From positions 1 to 64,000 of the forward strand of contig JAVEXI010000001.1 in the NCBI GenBank assembly GCA_034004165.1: DNA of 64,000 nucleotides, read 5' to 3'. The DNA is from Gudongella sp034004165 (GTDB lineage: Bacteria; Bacillota; Clostridia; Tissierellales; Tissierellaceae). Within the stretch, counting starts at the first letter, position 1. Each line of letters opens with the position of its first letter. Of the stretch, positions 50,265 to 59,668 are shown piece by piece. The translations under genes and the position numbers were made by a program. Under the pieces are notes generated by a model, which saw nothing but the letters and a program-made list of their open reading frames with translations, did no database searches and was not told where the DNA came from.

Positions 50265-52622
50265 GTGAAACATCCCTATGTAATTAAAAAAACTACTCTG
50301 CCTTTGATACCTTTAAGAGGGATATCAATTTTTCCTCATATGGTCATTCATTTTGATGTAGGCCGTGAAAAATCAGTTCAGGCTCTAGAGAAATCAATGA
50401 TGGATGATTCCCTTATCCTCTTGTGTACTCAGATTAATCCGAAACTCGAAGAACCAGAAGTAAACGACTTTTATCACGTGGGTACGATTGCAAAGGTAAA
50501 GCAAATGCTTAAACTTCCAGGTGGCAGCATAAGAGTGCTGGTCGAGGGTCTGAACAGGGGAAAAGTTAAGAAAATCAAAATGAAAGAACCATTTTTCCTA
50601 GCTGAGGCAGAAGAATATATATATAATCCAGATGAATTGGAGTTAAACCAGGATGTTGAGGCTGCAATGCGCCTTGTAATTGAAGATTTAGAAGAGTATA
50701 CAGCCCTAAACACTAAAGTTTCATCAGAGGTTCTATACACGATTTCAGATATTGAAGATCCTGGCAGACTTGCTGACGTCATAGCATCTTATGTGTTTCT
50801 TAAGCAGGAGGACGATCAGCGAATTCTGGAAGCTTTTGATTTCTATGAAAGACTGGAAATTCTACACCAGATATTGCAGGAAGAAATAGAACTTCTGAGG
50901 ATAGAGGATAAGATAAATCAGAGAGTTAGAAAACAAATTAGTAAAATTCAAAAAGAGTATTATCTTAAAGAACAAATGAAAGCGATCCAGAAAGAACTGG
51001 GTGAAGATGATGAGCTTTCTAATGAAATAGAAGAGTATGAGTACAAAATCAACAAATTGAAGATGCCAAAGGAAGTAAAAGAAAAGGCTTTGAAGGAAGT
51101 TGACAGACTGTCTAGAACGCCTTCGCATTCTGCTGAAGTTGGCGTTATCAGAACCTATCTTGATTGGATAGTTGAATTGCCATGGAGCAAAGAGACTAAA
51201 GAGAAAATCGACATTAAAAAGGCTAGAGAAATACTTGATAATGACCATTATGGCCTAAAAGACGTAAAAGAAAGAATTTTAGAGTTTATTGCTATAAGAA
51301 AACTCTCAACTTCAATCAAAGGTCCAATACTATGCCTGGTTGGGCCACCAGGAGTAGGTAAAACATCGATTGCTAAATCAATAGCATCATCTCTGGGTAG
51401 AAATTTTGTCAGGATGTCCCTTGGAGGGGTAAGAGATGAAGCTGAGATTAGAGGACATAGGAGAACCTATGTTGGTGCAATGCCTGGACGAATAATTAGC
51501 TCAATTAAAAAAGCTGGAACAAAGAACCCTGTATTCCTGTTTGATGAGATAGACAAGCTAGCCAGCGATTTTAGGGGAGATCCAGCCAGTGCACTGCTTG
51601 AGGTTCTTGATCCTGAGCAAAATTCAACTTTTACTGACCATTTTCTGGATGCTCCTTTTGACCTTTCTAAGGTATTGTTTGTAACGACAGCGAATACAAC
51701 ATCAAGCATTCCTCCTGCTCTTTTGGACAGGATGGAGGTAATCAGAATCAGTGGTTACACTGAGGAAGAAAAAGTCGAAATAGCTAAGAGATACCTGCTT
51801 CCTAAACAGAAAAAGGAACATGGATTGGATGACGGGCAGCTTTCGGTTTCTGAATCAGCTATCAGAGATATAATTAACTATTACACTAGAGAAGCTGGCG
51901 TGAGAAATTTAGAGAGAAATATTGCTAATGTCTGTAGAAAAGCAGCAAAAAGTATAGTGGAAAAGGGCAGAAAAGGTGTAAAAGTTAATTCTGCCAATCT
52001 CATAGGATTATTGGGTCCTGGAAGGTATAGATATGACAAAGTTGAGGAGCTAAATCAAATAGGAGTAGCTAATGGTTTGGCTTGGACTGCAGTAGGAGGA
52101 GAGACTCTTTCCGTTGAAGTAACAACGATGCAGGGCACTGGGAAAGTTCAATTGACTGGTCAGCTTGGAGATGTGATGAAAGAATCAGCTATGGCAGGAA
52201 TTAGTTATATCAGAGCGAATTCCGAAGAATTAAAAGTGCCTGTTGAATTCTACAAAGACATGGATATACACATTCACGTTCCAGAAGGTGCCATACCAAA
52301 AGATGGGCCTTCAGCTGGAATAACAATAGCAACAGCTGTGATATCAGCTCTTTTGAATACTCCTGTTCAAAGAGATGTAGCTATGACAGGAGAAATTACC
52401 TTAAGAGGCAGGGTACTTCCCGTTGGCGGGATAAAGGAAAAGCTCCTTGCTGCTCATAGAATGGGAATTAAAAAAGTGCTTCTTCCATCGGAAAACGAGA
52501 CAGACCTTGAGGAAATCCCAGAAAAAATTAAGAAAAAGATGGAGTTTGTCCTGGTGAAGAATCTGGATGAGGTGCTTAAAAATGCACTGGAACCAGGTGG
52601 TGTCGAAGATGAAGATAATTAG
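50265..52622 (+). CDS. lon: ATP-dependent protease La (Lon)
   Basis: Homohexameric AAA+ serine protease that removes damaged and regulatory proteins. The 785 aa from a GTG behind GAGGAG contain the N-terminal substrate domain (LPLIPLRGISIFPHMV), Walker A GPPGVGKTSIAK, Walker B VFLFDEIDKL, and the C-terminal protease domain with S683 in PKDGPSAGIT and K726 in LPVGGIKEKLLAA as the Ser-Lys dyad. An upstream TTG at 50238 would include the clpX hairpin and is rejected. The 3' end overlaps engB. Confidence 0.97.
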   Translation: MKHPYVIKKTTLPLIPLRGISIFPHMVIHFDVGREKSVQALEKSMMDDSLILLCTQINPKLEEPEVNDFYHVGTIAKVKQMLKLPGGSIRVLVEGLNRGKVKKIKMKEPFFLAEAEEYIYNPDELELNQDVEAAMRLVIEDLEEYTALNTKVSSEVLYTISDIEDPGRLADVIASYVFLKQEDDQRILEAFDFYERLEILHQILQEEIELLRIEDKINQRVRKQISKIQKEYYLKEQMKAIQKELGEDDELSNEIEEYEYKINKLKMPKEVKEKALKEVDRLSRTPSHSAEVGVIRTYLDWIVELPWSKETKEKIDIKKAREILDNDHYGLKDVKERILEFIAIRKLSTSIKGPILCLVGPPGVGKTSIAKSIASSLGRNFVRMSLGGVRDEAEIRGHRRTYVGAMPGRIISSIKKAGTKNPVFLFDEIDKLASDFRGDPASALLEVLDPEQNSTFTDHFLDAPFDLSKVLFVTTANTTSSIPPALLDRMEVIRISGYTEEEKVEIAKRYLLPKQKKEHGLDDGQLSVSESAIRDIINYYTREAGVRNLERNIANVCRKAAKSIVEKGRKGVKVNSANLIGLLGPGRYRYDKVEELNQIGVANGLAWTAVGGETLSVEVTTMQGTGKVQLTGQLGDVMKESAMAGISYIRANSEELKVPVEFYKDMDIHIHVPEGAIPKDGPSAGITIATAVISALLNTPVQRDVAMTGEITLRGRVLPVGGIKEKLLAAHRMGIKKVLLPSENETDLEEIPEKIKKKMEFVLVKNLDEVLKNALEPGGVEDEDN

Positions 52623-53196
52623 CTCAGACTTGCAGGCTATGGCTGTAGCTCCGACTGGGTATCCAAAGGATGAACTTCCAGAGATTGCCTTTGTAGGTCG
52701 CTCAAATGTAGGGAAGTCCTCGTTTATAAATGCCATGTTAAACAGGATTAACCTGGCTAGGACAAGTGGAAAACCAGGAAAGACCAGGACAATAAATTTC
52801 TATTTAATTAACGAACTGTTTAGATTTGTCGACCTTCCGGGGTATGGCTATGCGCAAGTTTCATTTACAGAAAGGAACCGCTGGAAAGGTATAATTGAAA
52901 AGTATTTGAAGAATAGAAATAATCTGAAAGTTATATGTCTTATTGTAGATATCAGACATAAACCTTCTGAACAAGATATAGAAATGTACAAGTGGATTGA
53001 GGCATATAACCTGAAAACAATCGTAATTGCAACAAAGGCAGATAAAATCTCTAAAAGTCAGTGGAAAAAGAGTACTGATGAAATCAAAAAAGCACTTTGT
53101 GACAAAATGTGTGATATCGATGTGGTACCATTTTCTTCTTCAAAGAAGATAAACGTCGATGAACTTTGGAAAATGTTTGACGGTTATATTTCATGA
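52609..53196 (+). CDS. engB: Ribosome biogenesis GTPase YsxC/EngB
   Basis: Essential GTPase in 50S assembly. The 195 aa hold G1 GRSNVGKSSFINAML, G2 region RTSGKPGKTRTINFYLI, G3 DLPGYGYA, G4 ATKADK and G5 FSSSKK. The ATG at 52609 overlaps the end of lon by 14 bases; an in-frame ATG at 52567 would extend the protein with residues not typical of the family. The lon-engB order is common in Firmicutes. Confidence 0.95.
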   Translation: MKIISSDLQAMAVAPTGYPKDELPEIAFVGRSNVGKSSFINAMLNRINLARTSGKPGKTRTINFYLINELFRFVDLPGYGYAQVSFTERNRWKGIIEKYLKNRNNLKVICLIVDIRHKPSEQDIEMYKWIEAYNLKTIVIATKADKISKSQWKKSTDEIKKALCDKMCDIDVVPFSSSKKINVDELWKMFDGYIS

Positions 53197-53219
53197 AACT
53201 AATAAATAGTAAAAAATAA

Positions 53220-53249
53220 GAAAGGCCAGTATTTACTGGCCTTTCTTTA
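53220..53249 (+). terminator. Bidirectional terminator between engB and rubredoxin
   Basis: GAAAGGCCAGTA/TACTGGCCTTTC, a perfect twelve-base stem around TT, with T-rich ends on both strands (the plus-strand tail is TTTAA). Confidence 0.85.
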
Positions 53250-53266
53250 AGTACATAATCTCGTGA

Positions 53267-53425
53267 TTATTCTTTTTCAAACATGTCCTGACTTGCGCCG
53301 CATACTGGGCAAACCCATTCCTCCGGCAGATCTTCAAATGCCACTCCTGGAGCTATACCTCCATCTGGATCTCCAACTTCAGGATCATAAACATAACCAC
53401 ATGGTCCGCAAACCCATCTGTCCAT
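53267..53425 (-). CDS. Rubredoxin
   Basis: 52-aa single-iron electron carrier. It begins MDRWVCGPCGYVYDPEVGDP; C6, C9, C39 and C42 form the FeS4 site in the paired motifs CGPCGY and CPVCGA, and W37 precedes the second pair as in the family. AAAGGAG lies before the ATG on the minus strand. It is a probable electron donor for the rubrerythrin at 25250 or similar oxygen-defence enzymes. The gene is monocistronic with its own extended -10 promoter. Confidence 0.96.
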   Translation of the reverse strand: MDRWVCGPCGYVYDPEVGDPDGGIAPGVAFEDLPEEWVCPVCGASQDMFEKE

Positions 53426-53465
53426 TAAGATTCTCCTTTCGCAAGTTATTTTATCGAGTTAACTT

Positions 53466-53474
53466 ATTATACCA
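53466..53474 (-). promoter_or_regulatory. Extended -10 promoter of rubredoxin
   Basis: Reading the minus strand, TGGTATAAT (53474-53466) is an extended -10 with a consensus hexamer, about 40 bases before the rubredoxin start. Confidence 0.6.
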
Positions 53475-53572
53475 TATTTTATAAAAATTTAAACCTTATT
53501 TTTCTAATTGTAAAAAACATATCAATTAAGATTAATAAATGGCAAAATGGGTAAAATACAAGAGAATAGAAA

Positions 53573-53980
53573 ATGGCGGATGTGATGGGCATGAATTATT
53601 TATATAAAGGATCAGTCAACAGCGATCTGGATACAATCAAATCCTTTATAGAAAAAACAGTTGGAATCTTGAATGGAATAATTAAAGACAGAGACCTTAT
53701 GTTTGATGTGAGGGTCATATTAAATGAACTCATAATGAACGGTGCTCTCCACGGAAATGAATGTATACAGTCTAAACACGTCTGCCTGACGTTAAGAATG
53801 AATAGCGACAGACTTATGATAGAGGTTGAAGATGAAGGTGGAGGGATTGATTATGACTTAAGTGATTACAATCCCTATGACCTGAAATCCTGGGGAAGAG
53901 GTCTGGTACTAGTTAACGGTTTGTCAGATGAATTCTACGTTGACAGGAATAAAGTTGTTTCTATAAAAAGAATTGTTTAA
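53573..53980 (+). CDS. RsbW/SpoIIAB-like ATPase (anti-sigma type)
   Basis: 135-aa GHKL ATPase-fold protein of the HATPase_c_2 group. The N box is VILNELIMNGALHGNE, the G1 box VEDEGGGID and the G2 region SWGRGLVLVNGLSDEF. Proteins of this shape act as anti-sigma factors or serine kinases that phosphorylate an antagonist with a STAS domain, but no sigma factor or STAS gene is adjacent. The ribosome binding site is weak and the exact ATG (53573, or internal 53585/53591) is uncertain. It is a lone gene between rubredoxin and typA. Confidence 0.8.
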   Translation: MADVMGMNYLYKGSVNSDLDTIKSFIEKTVGILNGIIKDRDLMFDVRVILNELIMNGALHGNECIQSKHVCLTLRMNSDRLMIEVEDEGGGIDYDLSDYNPYDLKSWGRGLVLVNGLSDEFYVDRNKVVSIKRIV

Positions 53981-54004
53981 CTCGCCAGATATTGTATGAA
54001 ATAT

Positions 54005-54041
54005 AAAAAGGGTGCCGTAATTAAATAAGGCACCCTTTTTT
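54005..54041 (+). terminator. Terminator after the RsbW-like gene
   Basis: AAAAAGGGTGCC/GGCACCCTTTTT twelve-base stem with a twelve-base AT-rich loop and a run of T. Confidence 0.88.
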
Positions 54042-54058
54042 AGCGCAATTTAGATGTC

Positions 54059-54087
54059 TTTACAAACATGTGATAATAGTATAATAT
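54059..54087 (+). promoter_or_regulatory. Candidate promoter of typA
   Basis: TTTACA (54059-54064), 17-base spacer, TAATAT (54082-54087), 53 bases before typA. A TATAAT overlaps at 54080-54085 but would leave only 15 bases of spacer. Confidence 0.5.
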
Positions 54088-54139
54088 TAACTGGTTAACA
54101 AAGAGAATAACACATATAGAAGGGATCTGTAAGAATATA

Positions 54140-55954
54140 ATGAAAAGAAGCGATATTAGAAACATAGCTATAATAGCACACGTAGACCATGGCAAGACGA
54201 CTCTTGTAGATAGTTTACTCAAGCAGTCGGGTATATTTAGAGCAAATCAGCAGGTAGATGACAGAGTTATGGATTCAAACGACATAGAAAGAGAGCGTGG
54301 AATTACTATTCTGGCTAAAAACACAGCCGTGATGTATAAAAATGTAAAGATAAACATAGTAGATACTCCAGGGCATGCTGATTTTGGTGGAGAGGTTGAA
54401 AGGGTTCTTAAAATGGTCAATGGCGTGGTGCTATTGGTAGATGCATTCGAAGGACCTATGCCTCAGACAAAATTTGTTCTTAAAAAGGCACTTGATTTAA
54501 AGCTGCCAGTCATTGTAGCAATAAATAAAATCGACAGACCAGAAGCTAGGCCAGAAGATGTTATTGATGAGATTCTAGATTTATTTATTGAGTTGGGAGC
54601 AGGAAGTGACCAGCTCGATTGCCCATTTGTGTTTACTTCTGCAAAGAAGGGAACTGCATCTTTAGACATTTCAGGGGATGGAGAATCTATGGAGGTATTA
54701 TTTGAGACTATTCTCAATTATATTCCTGAACCAGAAGGAGACAACCTTGGCCCAACACAGATGCTCATTTCTACCATCGATTATAATGATTATGTAGGAA
54801 GAATAGGAATCGGAAAAATTGAAAGAGGAGCTCTTGTATCGGGTCAGGATATTGTAATTGTAAACAAAGCAATACCTGATCGTATTGTAAAGGCTAAAAT
54901 TTCAAAACTCTATGAGTTTCAAGGGCTCAACAGAACCGAAGTAGAAACGGCCGGAATAGGAAGTATCGTTGCCATAACTGGGCCTGCCGACATAGAGATA
55001 GGAGATACGATTTGTGATTTACAAACGCCAGAAGCTATTGATTTTGTAAAGATCTCTGAGCCAACTCTTGCTATGACTTTTTCTGTTAATAACAGTCCAT
55101 TTGCGGGTAGAGAAGGAGATTTTGTCACTTCTAGACAGATTAGAAACAGATTATATAAAGAAGTGCAGACCGATGTAAGCCTTAGGGTTGAGGATACCGA
55201 ATCGACAGATGCATTTAAGGTTTCAGGGAGAGGGGAGCTCCATTTATCAGTTCTCATAGAGAATATGAGGAGAGAAGGCTATGAATTTCAAGTTTCAAAA
55301 CCTGTAGTGCTCAATAAAACTGTAGACGGAAAAGTACTGGAGCCAATGGAACAGGTAACAGTGGATGTGAATACTGAATATGCTGGTACTGTAATAGAGA
55401 AATTAGGTCAAAGAAAAGGCGAACTCATAAGTATGTCAGAAGCGAACGGCGGTTATGCCAGACTAATTTTCTCAATCCCTGCCAGAGGGCTTATTGGCTA
55501 CAGACAGGAATTTCTCACAGATACCAGAGGCAACGGGATAATGAATACAATTTTTGATGGGTACTCACCATATAAAGGGGATATACCAAGGAGGAAGACA
55601 GGCTCCATAATTGCTTTTGAAACTGGAGAGTCAACAGGCTATGGGTTGTATTCAGCTCAGGAAAGGGGTATTCTCTTTATAGAGCCAGGTACCAATGTCT
55701 ACGAAGGTATGATTGTTGGATCAAATCCAAAGGGTCTGGACATCGAAGTAAATGTAACTAGAAAGAAACAACAGTCAAATGTAAGGGCGTCAGGATCCGA
55801 TGATGCACTCAAACTATCTCCTGTAAAGAGAATGTCTTTAGAGGAAGCTTTAGAGTTTATTGAAGATGATGAATTAATTGAAGTTACGCCAATCAGCATT
55901 AGGATACGCAAAAGAATTCTTAACTCAGGGAAGAGGTATAAGTCGAAGAAGTAG
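54140..55954 (+). CDS. typA: Translational GTPase TypA/BipA
   Basis: Ribosome-binding GTPase of the EF-G family involved in 50S assembly and stress adaptation. The 604 aa show G1 AHVDHGKTTL, the RGITI switch I, DTPGHADFGGE, NKIDRPEARP and TSAKKG, followed by beta-barrel and EF-G-like domains and the BipA-specific C-terminal region (GSNPKGLDIEVNVTRKKQQSN). Full length. The ribosome binding site AAGGGA is rather far (about 14 bases) from the ATG. Confidence 0.96.
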   Translation: MKRSDIRNIAIIAHVDHGKTTLVDSLLKQSGIFRANQQVDDRVMDSNDIERERGITILAKNTAVMYKNVKINIVDTPGHADFGGEVERVLKMVNGVVLLVDAFEGPMPQTKFVLKKALDLKLPVIVAINKIDRPEARPEDVIDEILDLFIELGAGSDQLDCPFVFTSAKKGTASLDISGDGESMEVLFETILNYIPEPEGDNLGPTQMLISTIDYNDYVGRIGIGKIERGALVSGQDIVIVNKAIPDRIVKAKISKLYEFQGLNRTEVETAGIGSIVAITGPADIEIGDTICDLQTPEAIDFVKISEPTLAMTFSVNNSPFAGREGDFVTSRQIRNRLYKEVQTDVSLRVEDTESTDAFKVSGRGELHLSVLIENMRREGYEFQVSKPVVLNKTVDGKVLEPMEQVTVDVNTEYAGTVIEKLGQRKGELISMSEANGGYARLIFSIPARGLIGYRQEFLTDTRGNGIMNTIFDGYSPYKGDIPRRKTGSIIAFETGESTGYGLYSAQERGILFIEPGTNVYEGMIVGSNPKGLDIEVNVTRKKQQSNVRASGSDDALKLSPVKRMSLEEALEFIEDDELIEVTPISIRIRKRILNSGKRYKSKK

Positions 55955-55975
55955 TTGTAGTCAAGGGGTGATATT

Positions 55976-57433
55976 GTGAAGTATATTCTGTCAAATTATA
56001 TGCTAATAATAGGAAATCTTATCTGGATTAACATCCTATTTGCTATCGCCCTTGTTTTCTTTGAACGCAGAAATCCTACTTCAACCTGGCTTTGGTTAAT
56101 GGTGTTGGTTTTTTTGCCTGGCTTGGGTTTTATACTATATTTATTTATCGGACAGGACATGTCAAAGAAAAAAATGTTTAAATTAAAAAGCGAAGAAGAT
56201 GATTGTTTTGACATACTTGTATCCGACCAGGAAAAGAATCTTACGACACGGGAATTTTTAAAGAATAATCCTGAATATAAAAGATACGATGATATTGTAA
56301 AACTTAACCTGATGGGTAGTAAAGCTGTTTACACAGTGGACAATGACATAGAGCTATTCTTTAGTGGTGAAGATAAATTTGCAGCTCTCTTAGATAGTAT
56401 AAGTAAAGCTGAAAAATATATCCACATTGAGTACTATATATTCCATAGTGATGGAATAGGGAGCAAAGTACTGGAAGCTCTCACTGAGGGCGCTAAAAGA
56501 GGCGTTGAGGTAAAATTGCTTCTTGACGGTATGGGCAGTAGGAGGATTTCAAGGGCTTCTCTTAAAAGGCTCAGAGATGCCGGAGGCGAAACAGCATTTT
56601 TTTTCCCGCCGTTTATCCCTGTCATAAATGTTAGAATAAATTACAGAAATCACAGGAAGATTTGTATTATCGATGGTAAAGAAGCTTATTTAGGAGGCTT
56701 TAATATCGGAGATGAATATTTAGGGCTTTCAAAGAAGTTTAAGAACTGGAGAGATACGCATTTGAAGATCAGAGGGTCAGCAATAAGTGCCCTTCAATGG
56801 CAATTCTTTCTGGATTGGAGATTTGCAACAAATATGGAGATGAAAGGCTGTCAAAGTTACGTAGGTCTGGAGCTAGATGAAGAAAAAGTAGGTGCTCAGA
56901 TTGTAAGTAGTGGGCCGGACTCTAAGTGGCCAGGAATTAAAGATGGTTATTTGAAAATGATTGCCAATGCAGAGAAAAAACTGTTCATAGAAACGCCGTA
57001 TTTCATACCAGATGACAGTATATATGAAGCATTAAAAATCGCAGGACTTTCAGGGCTTGACGTCAGAGTTATGATACCAAATAAGCCTGATCATCCATTT
57101 GTGTACTGGGCAAGCTTAAGTTACATAGGAGAACTTCTGGAAGCAGGAGTTAAGTTTTATACTTATGAAAGAGGATTTCTTCATTCCAAAGTTCTAATAA
57201 TGGATGATTTGGTTTCTTCAGTTGGAACTGCAAATTTAGACATCAGGAGTTTCAAGCTTAACTTTGAAGTAAATGCTTTCATTTACGATAAAGAAATTAA
57301 TTCTAAACTGACTAATAGGTTTTTGGGAGATCTTGCAAATTGTAGGGAAATTACTCTGGACGGATATAATAATAGGTCAAGAATTATTAAAATAAAAGAA
57401 TCTATATCCAGGCTACTATCGCCTATTCTATAA
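55976..57433 (+). CDS. cls: Cardiolipin synthase
   Basis: Membrane phospholipase D-type enzyme joining two phosphatidylglycerols into cardiolipin. The 485 aa start at GTG behind GGGGTGA; two N-terminal transmembrane helices (LIIGNLIWINILFAIALVFF, WLWLMVLVFLPGLGFILYLFIG) precede two HKD motifs, HRKICIIDGKEAYLGG near residue 225 and HSKVLIMDDLVSSVGT near residue 402. PLDNF-like NPTSTWLWL is typical of the family. It is 21 bases from typA and may be cotranscribed with it. Confidence 0.95.
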   Translation: MKYILSNYMLIIGNLIWINILFAIALVFFERRNPTSTWLWLMVLVFLPGLGFILYLFIGQDMSKKKMFKLKSEEDDCFDILVSDQEKNLTTREFLKNNPEYKRYDDIVKLNLMGSKAVYTVDNDIELFFSGEDKFAALLDSISKAEKYIHIEYYIFHSDGIGSKVLEALTEGAKRGVEVKLLLDGMGSRRISRASLKRLRDAGGETAFFFPPFIPVINVRINYRNHRKICIIDGKEAYLGGFNIGDEYLGLSKKFKNWRDTHLKIRGSAISALQWQFFLDWRFATNMEMKGCQSYVGLELDEEKVGAQIVSSGPDSKWPGIKDGYLKMIANAEKKLFIETPYFIPDDSIYEALKIAGLSGLDVRVMIPNKPDHPFVYWASLSYIGELLEAGVKFYTYERGFLHSKVLIMDDLVSSVGTANLDIRSFKLNFEVNAFIYDKEINSKLTNRFLGDLANCREITLDGYNNRSRIIKIKESISRLLSPIL

Positions 57434-57451
57434 GAAAAGGGAGGAATTGCA

Positions 57452-58273
57452 GTGAAATCAGAGGCCACAATGAAAAAATATGTGTGTAACGGCAAGGTAT
57501 TTGATACTGAGGATACAAGTGTTTTTGAGAAGATTTCTGGTTCTCCAATATACGAAGTCGTGAGGGTTGTTGGTGGGAAACCCATCTTCCTAGAAGACCA
57601 TCTTGAGAGAATGTTCAAATCTGGACATCTTATAGGATATGATATTGGATTTACAGAAGAAGAAATTAGTGAATTTGCCAACATTTGTATAAAAGAGAAC
57701 GAGATTAAAGACAATAATATAAAATTTATCTCCGTTGAAGATGACTATGGTGAAAAATTAATGATTGTCCTCGCTTCTGAGAGTTTCTACCCACCATCCA
57801 GTTATTACGAAGAAGGCATCAGGACTGTAATTTTAGAGCATGAAAGAGATAATCCAAACGTAAAAATACAGCATGGGGATTATAAAGAAAAGGTAAAAAA
57901 AGCTATTGAAAGCACAGGCTCTTTTGAAGTTCTCCTTAAGAATTCTCATGGATACATACTTGAAGGAAGCAGATCAAATCTATTTTACATTCTTGAGGGG
58001 AAAATATTCACAGCTCCAAGCAGTGATGTCTTATTGGGGATAACGAGACGACATATTATTAAATTATGCATGGATCTGGGGTATTCATTTGAAGAAAGAA
58101 AGCTTCATGTAGATGAGCTTAAAGATGTACAGGCCCTGTTTATTTCTGGCACAAGTGTAGGTATTTTACCTGTTTCCTTAGTAGATAACCTGGAAATACC
58201 ATCTGCTTCAAATGGGATAATTGAGAAACTTCTTAAAGCATATGATGAAATGATACACAAAACCCTTGAATAA
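57452..58273 (+). CDS. PLP-dependent class IV aminotransferase
   Basis: 273-aa fold-type IV PLP enzyme, related to D-amino-acid and branched-chain transaminases and to aminodeoxychorismate lyase. The loop VFEKISGSPIYEVVRVVGGKPIFLEDHLERM is the family N-terminal pattern; K138 in NPNVKIQHGDY is the probable Schiff-base lysine; EGSRSNLFYI and GITRRHIIKL are the phosphate-binding segments. The precise substrate cannot be read. The start is GTG behind GGGAGG; an ATG six codons in is possible. Confidence 0.85.
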   Translation: MKSEATMKKYVCNGKVFDTEDTSVFEKISGSPIYEVVRVVGGKPIFLEDHLERMFKSGHLIGYDIGFTEEEISEFANICIKENEIKDNNIKFISVEDDYGEKLMIVLASESFYPPSSYYEEGIRTVILEHERDNPNVKIQHGDYKEKVKKAIESTGSFEVLLKNSHGYILEGSRSNLFYILEGKIFTAPSSDVLLGITRRHIIKLCMDLGYSFEERKLHVDELKDVQALFISGTSVGILPVSLVDNLEIPSASNGIIEKLLKAYDEMIHKTLE

Positions 58274-58284
58274 CCAAGGGTTTT
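58259..58284. terminator. Bidirectional terminator spanning the aminotransferase stop
   Basis: AAAACCCTTG/CAAGGGTTTT ten-base stem around AATAAC; the left arm includes the last codons of the aminotransferase. Serves the convergent pepT as well. Confidence 0.75.
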
Positions 58285-58299
58285 ATAGTATTTAAAGAT

Positions 58300-59520
58300 T
58301 TATTTAGAGATTAATTTCGCAATTTCCACTATAGTCTGTACTGCCATCTCCATTTCTTCGATTACGGCAAATTCATACTTCCCATGAAAGTTGTAGCCAC
58401 CAGTAAAGAGATTCGGACATGGAAGTCCCATAAAGGAGAGTTTTGATCCGTCTGTACCACCTCTTACGGGCTTAATGTCAGGTTTTATACCGATATTTCC
58501 CATCGCCTGCTGTGCTAGTTCAACGATATGATAAACTGGCAATATCTTCTCTTTCATATTGTAATATGAGTCTTTCATTTCTAAATTTGCAACCTGGCCG
58601 TATTTGACGTTTATATAATCAACAGCAAGGGAAAGCATAGTTTTTTTCTTTTCGAATTCCTTGCTAAAATGGTCTCTGATTATATAGCTCATTTCAGTTT
58701 TCTCGACGGTACCTTTAAAATCCATTAGATGATAAAAACCTTCATAGCCTTCAGTATACTCAGGTTTATCAAACTCTGGCAGCATTGAATCCAGCTCTTT
58801 TGCAATGTGTATTGAGTTTATCATTTTATTTTTAGCTGTACCTGGATGCACATTTCGGCCTTCAATGGTAATTTTTGCTGATGCAGCATTAAAAGTTTCG
58901 TATTCAAGTTCACCTACAGGACCTCCATCAACTGTATATGCCCAATCTGCACCAAAATGATTTACATCAAAGTAATCTGCGCCTCTTCCGATTTCTTCAT
59001 CAGGAGTGAATCCAATTTTAATGGTACCGTGCTCTATTTCGGGATTATTTAGAAGATACTCTGCTGCAGTAATAATCTCTGCTATCCCAGCTTTATTATC
59101 TGCGCCAAGTAATGTTGTTCCATCGGTTGTTATTATGGACTTTCCAATTAACAAAGATAACTCTGGGAAGTCTTCAGGGGAAAGCACTATACCAAGTTCA
59201 TCGTTAAGAACTATATTTCTTCCATCGTAGTTATTATGGATTACAGGATTAACATTTTTCCCCGACATATCAGGACTTGTATCCATATGGGCTATGAAAC
59301 CTATAACCGGAAGTGTTCTATTCGAATTAGATGGAATTGTTGCGGTCAGATAGCCATTAGAATCCAAGTTGACGTCATGGAAGCCCAGGTCAGTCATTTC
59401 ATTTTTGAGAAAATTTGCTAGATCCATCTGGCCGGCTGTACTGGGGACTGTCGTCGAGCTTTCATCAGATGTAGTTTCAAATTGCACATAACTTAAAAAT
59501 CTTTTAACAACAGTATTCAT
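58300..59520 (-). CDS. pepT: Peptidase T (tripeptide aminopeptidase)
   Basis: Di-zinc M20 aminopeptidase that releases the N-terminal residue of tripeptides in the cytoplasm. The 406 aa begin NTVVKRFLSYVQFETTSDESS; metal and catalytic motifs are AHMDTSPD, LGADNKAGIAEI, TPDEEIGRGADYF and DGGPVGELE, with PVRGGTDGSKLSFMGLP and a final HGKYEF histidine. GGAGGA lies upstream on the minus strand. It supplies amino acids for the fermentation enzymes elsewhere in the window. Confidence 0.96.
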   Translation of the reverse strand: MNTVVKRFLSYVQFETTSDESSTTVPSTAGQMDLANFLKNEMTDLGFHDVNLDSNGYLTATIPSNSNRTLPVIGFIAHMDTSPDMSGKNVNPVIHNNYDGRNIVLNDELGIVLSPEDFPELSLLIGKSIITTDGTTLLGADNKAGIAEIITAAEYLLNNPEIEHGTIKIGFTPDEEIGRGADYFDVNHFGADWAYTVDGGPVGELEYETFNAASAKITIEGRNVHPGTAKNKMINSIHIAKELDSMLPEFDKPEYTEGYEGFYHLMDFKGTVEKTEMSYIIRDHFSKEFEKKKTMLSLAVDYINVKYGQVANLEMKDSYYNMKEKILPVYHIVELAQQAMGNIGIKPDIKPVRGGTDGSKLSFMGLPCPNLFTGGYNFHGKYEFAVIEEMEMAVQTIVEIAKLISK

Positions 59521-59620
59521 TTATATCCTCCTCAAAGTATTGTATATATCAATTGTACATCTTTTTGGAATTATTTACCCAAAAATTTGCGGTAACAAAT
59601 AACTATCGATAAGGCTGTTA

Positions 59621-59629
59621 TGCTATAAT
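59621..59629 (+). promoter_or_regulatory. Extended -10 promoter of the second degV
   Basis: TGCTATAAT at 59621-59629, an extended -10 with a consensus hexamer, 40 bases before the degV start. No good -35. Confidence 0.6.
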
Positions 59630-59668
59630 GATATAAAATGAGTATTAAACACACAAGGAGGAAACCTT

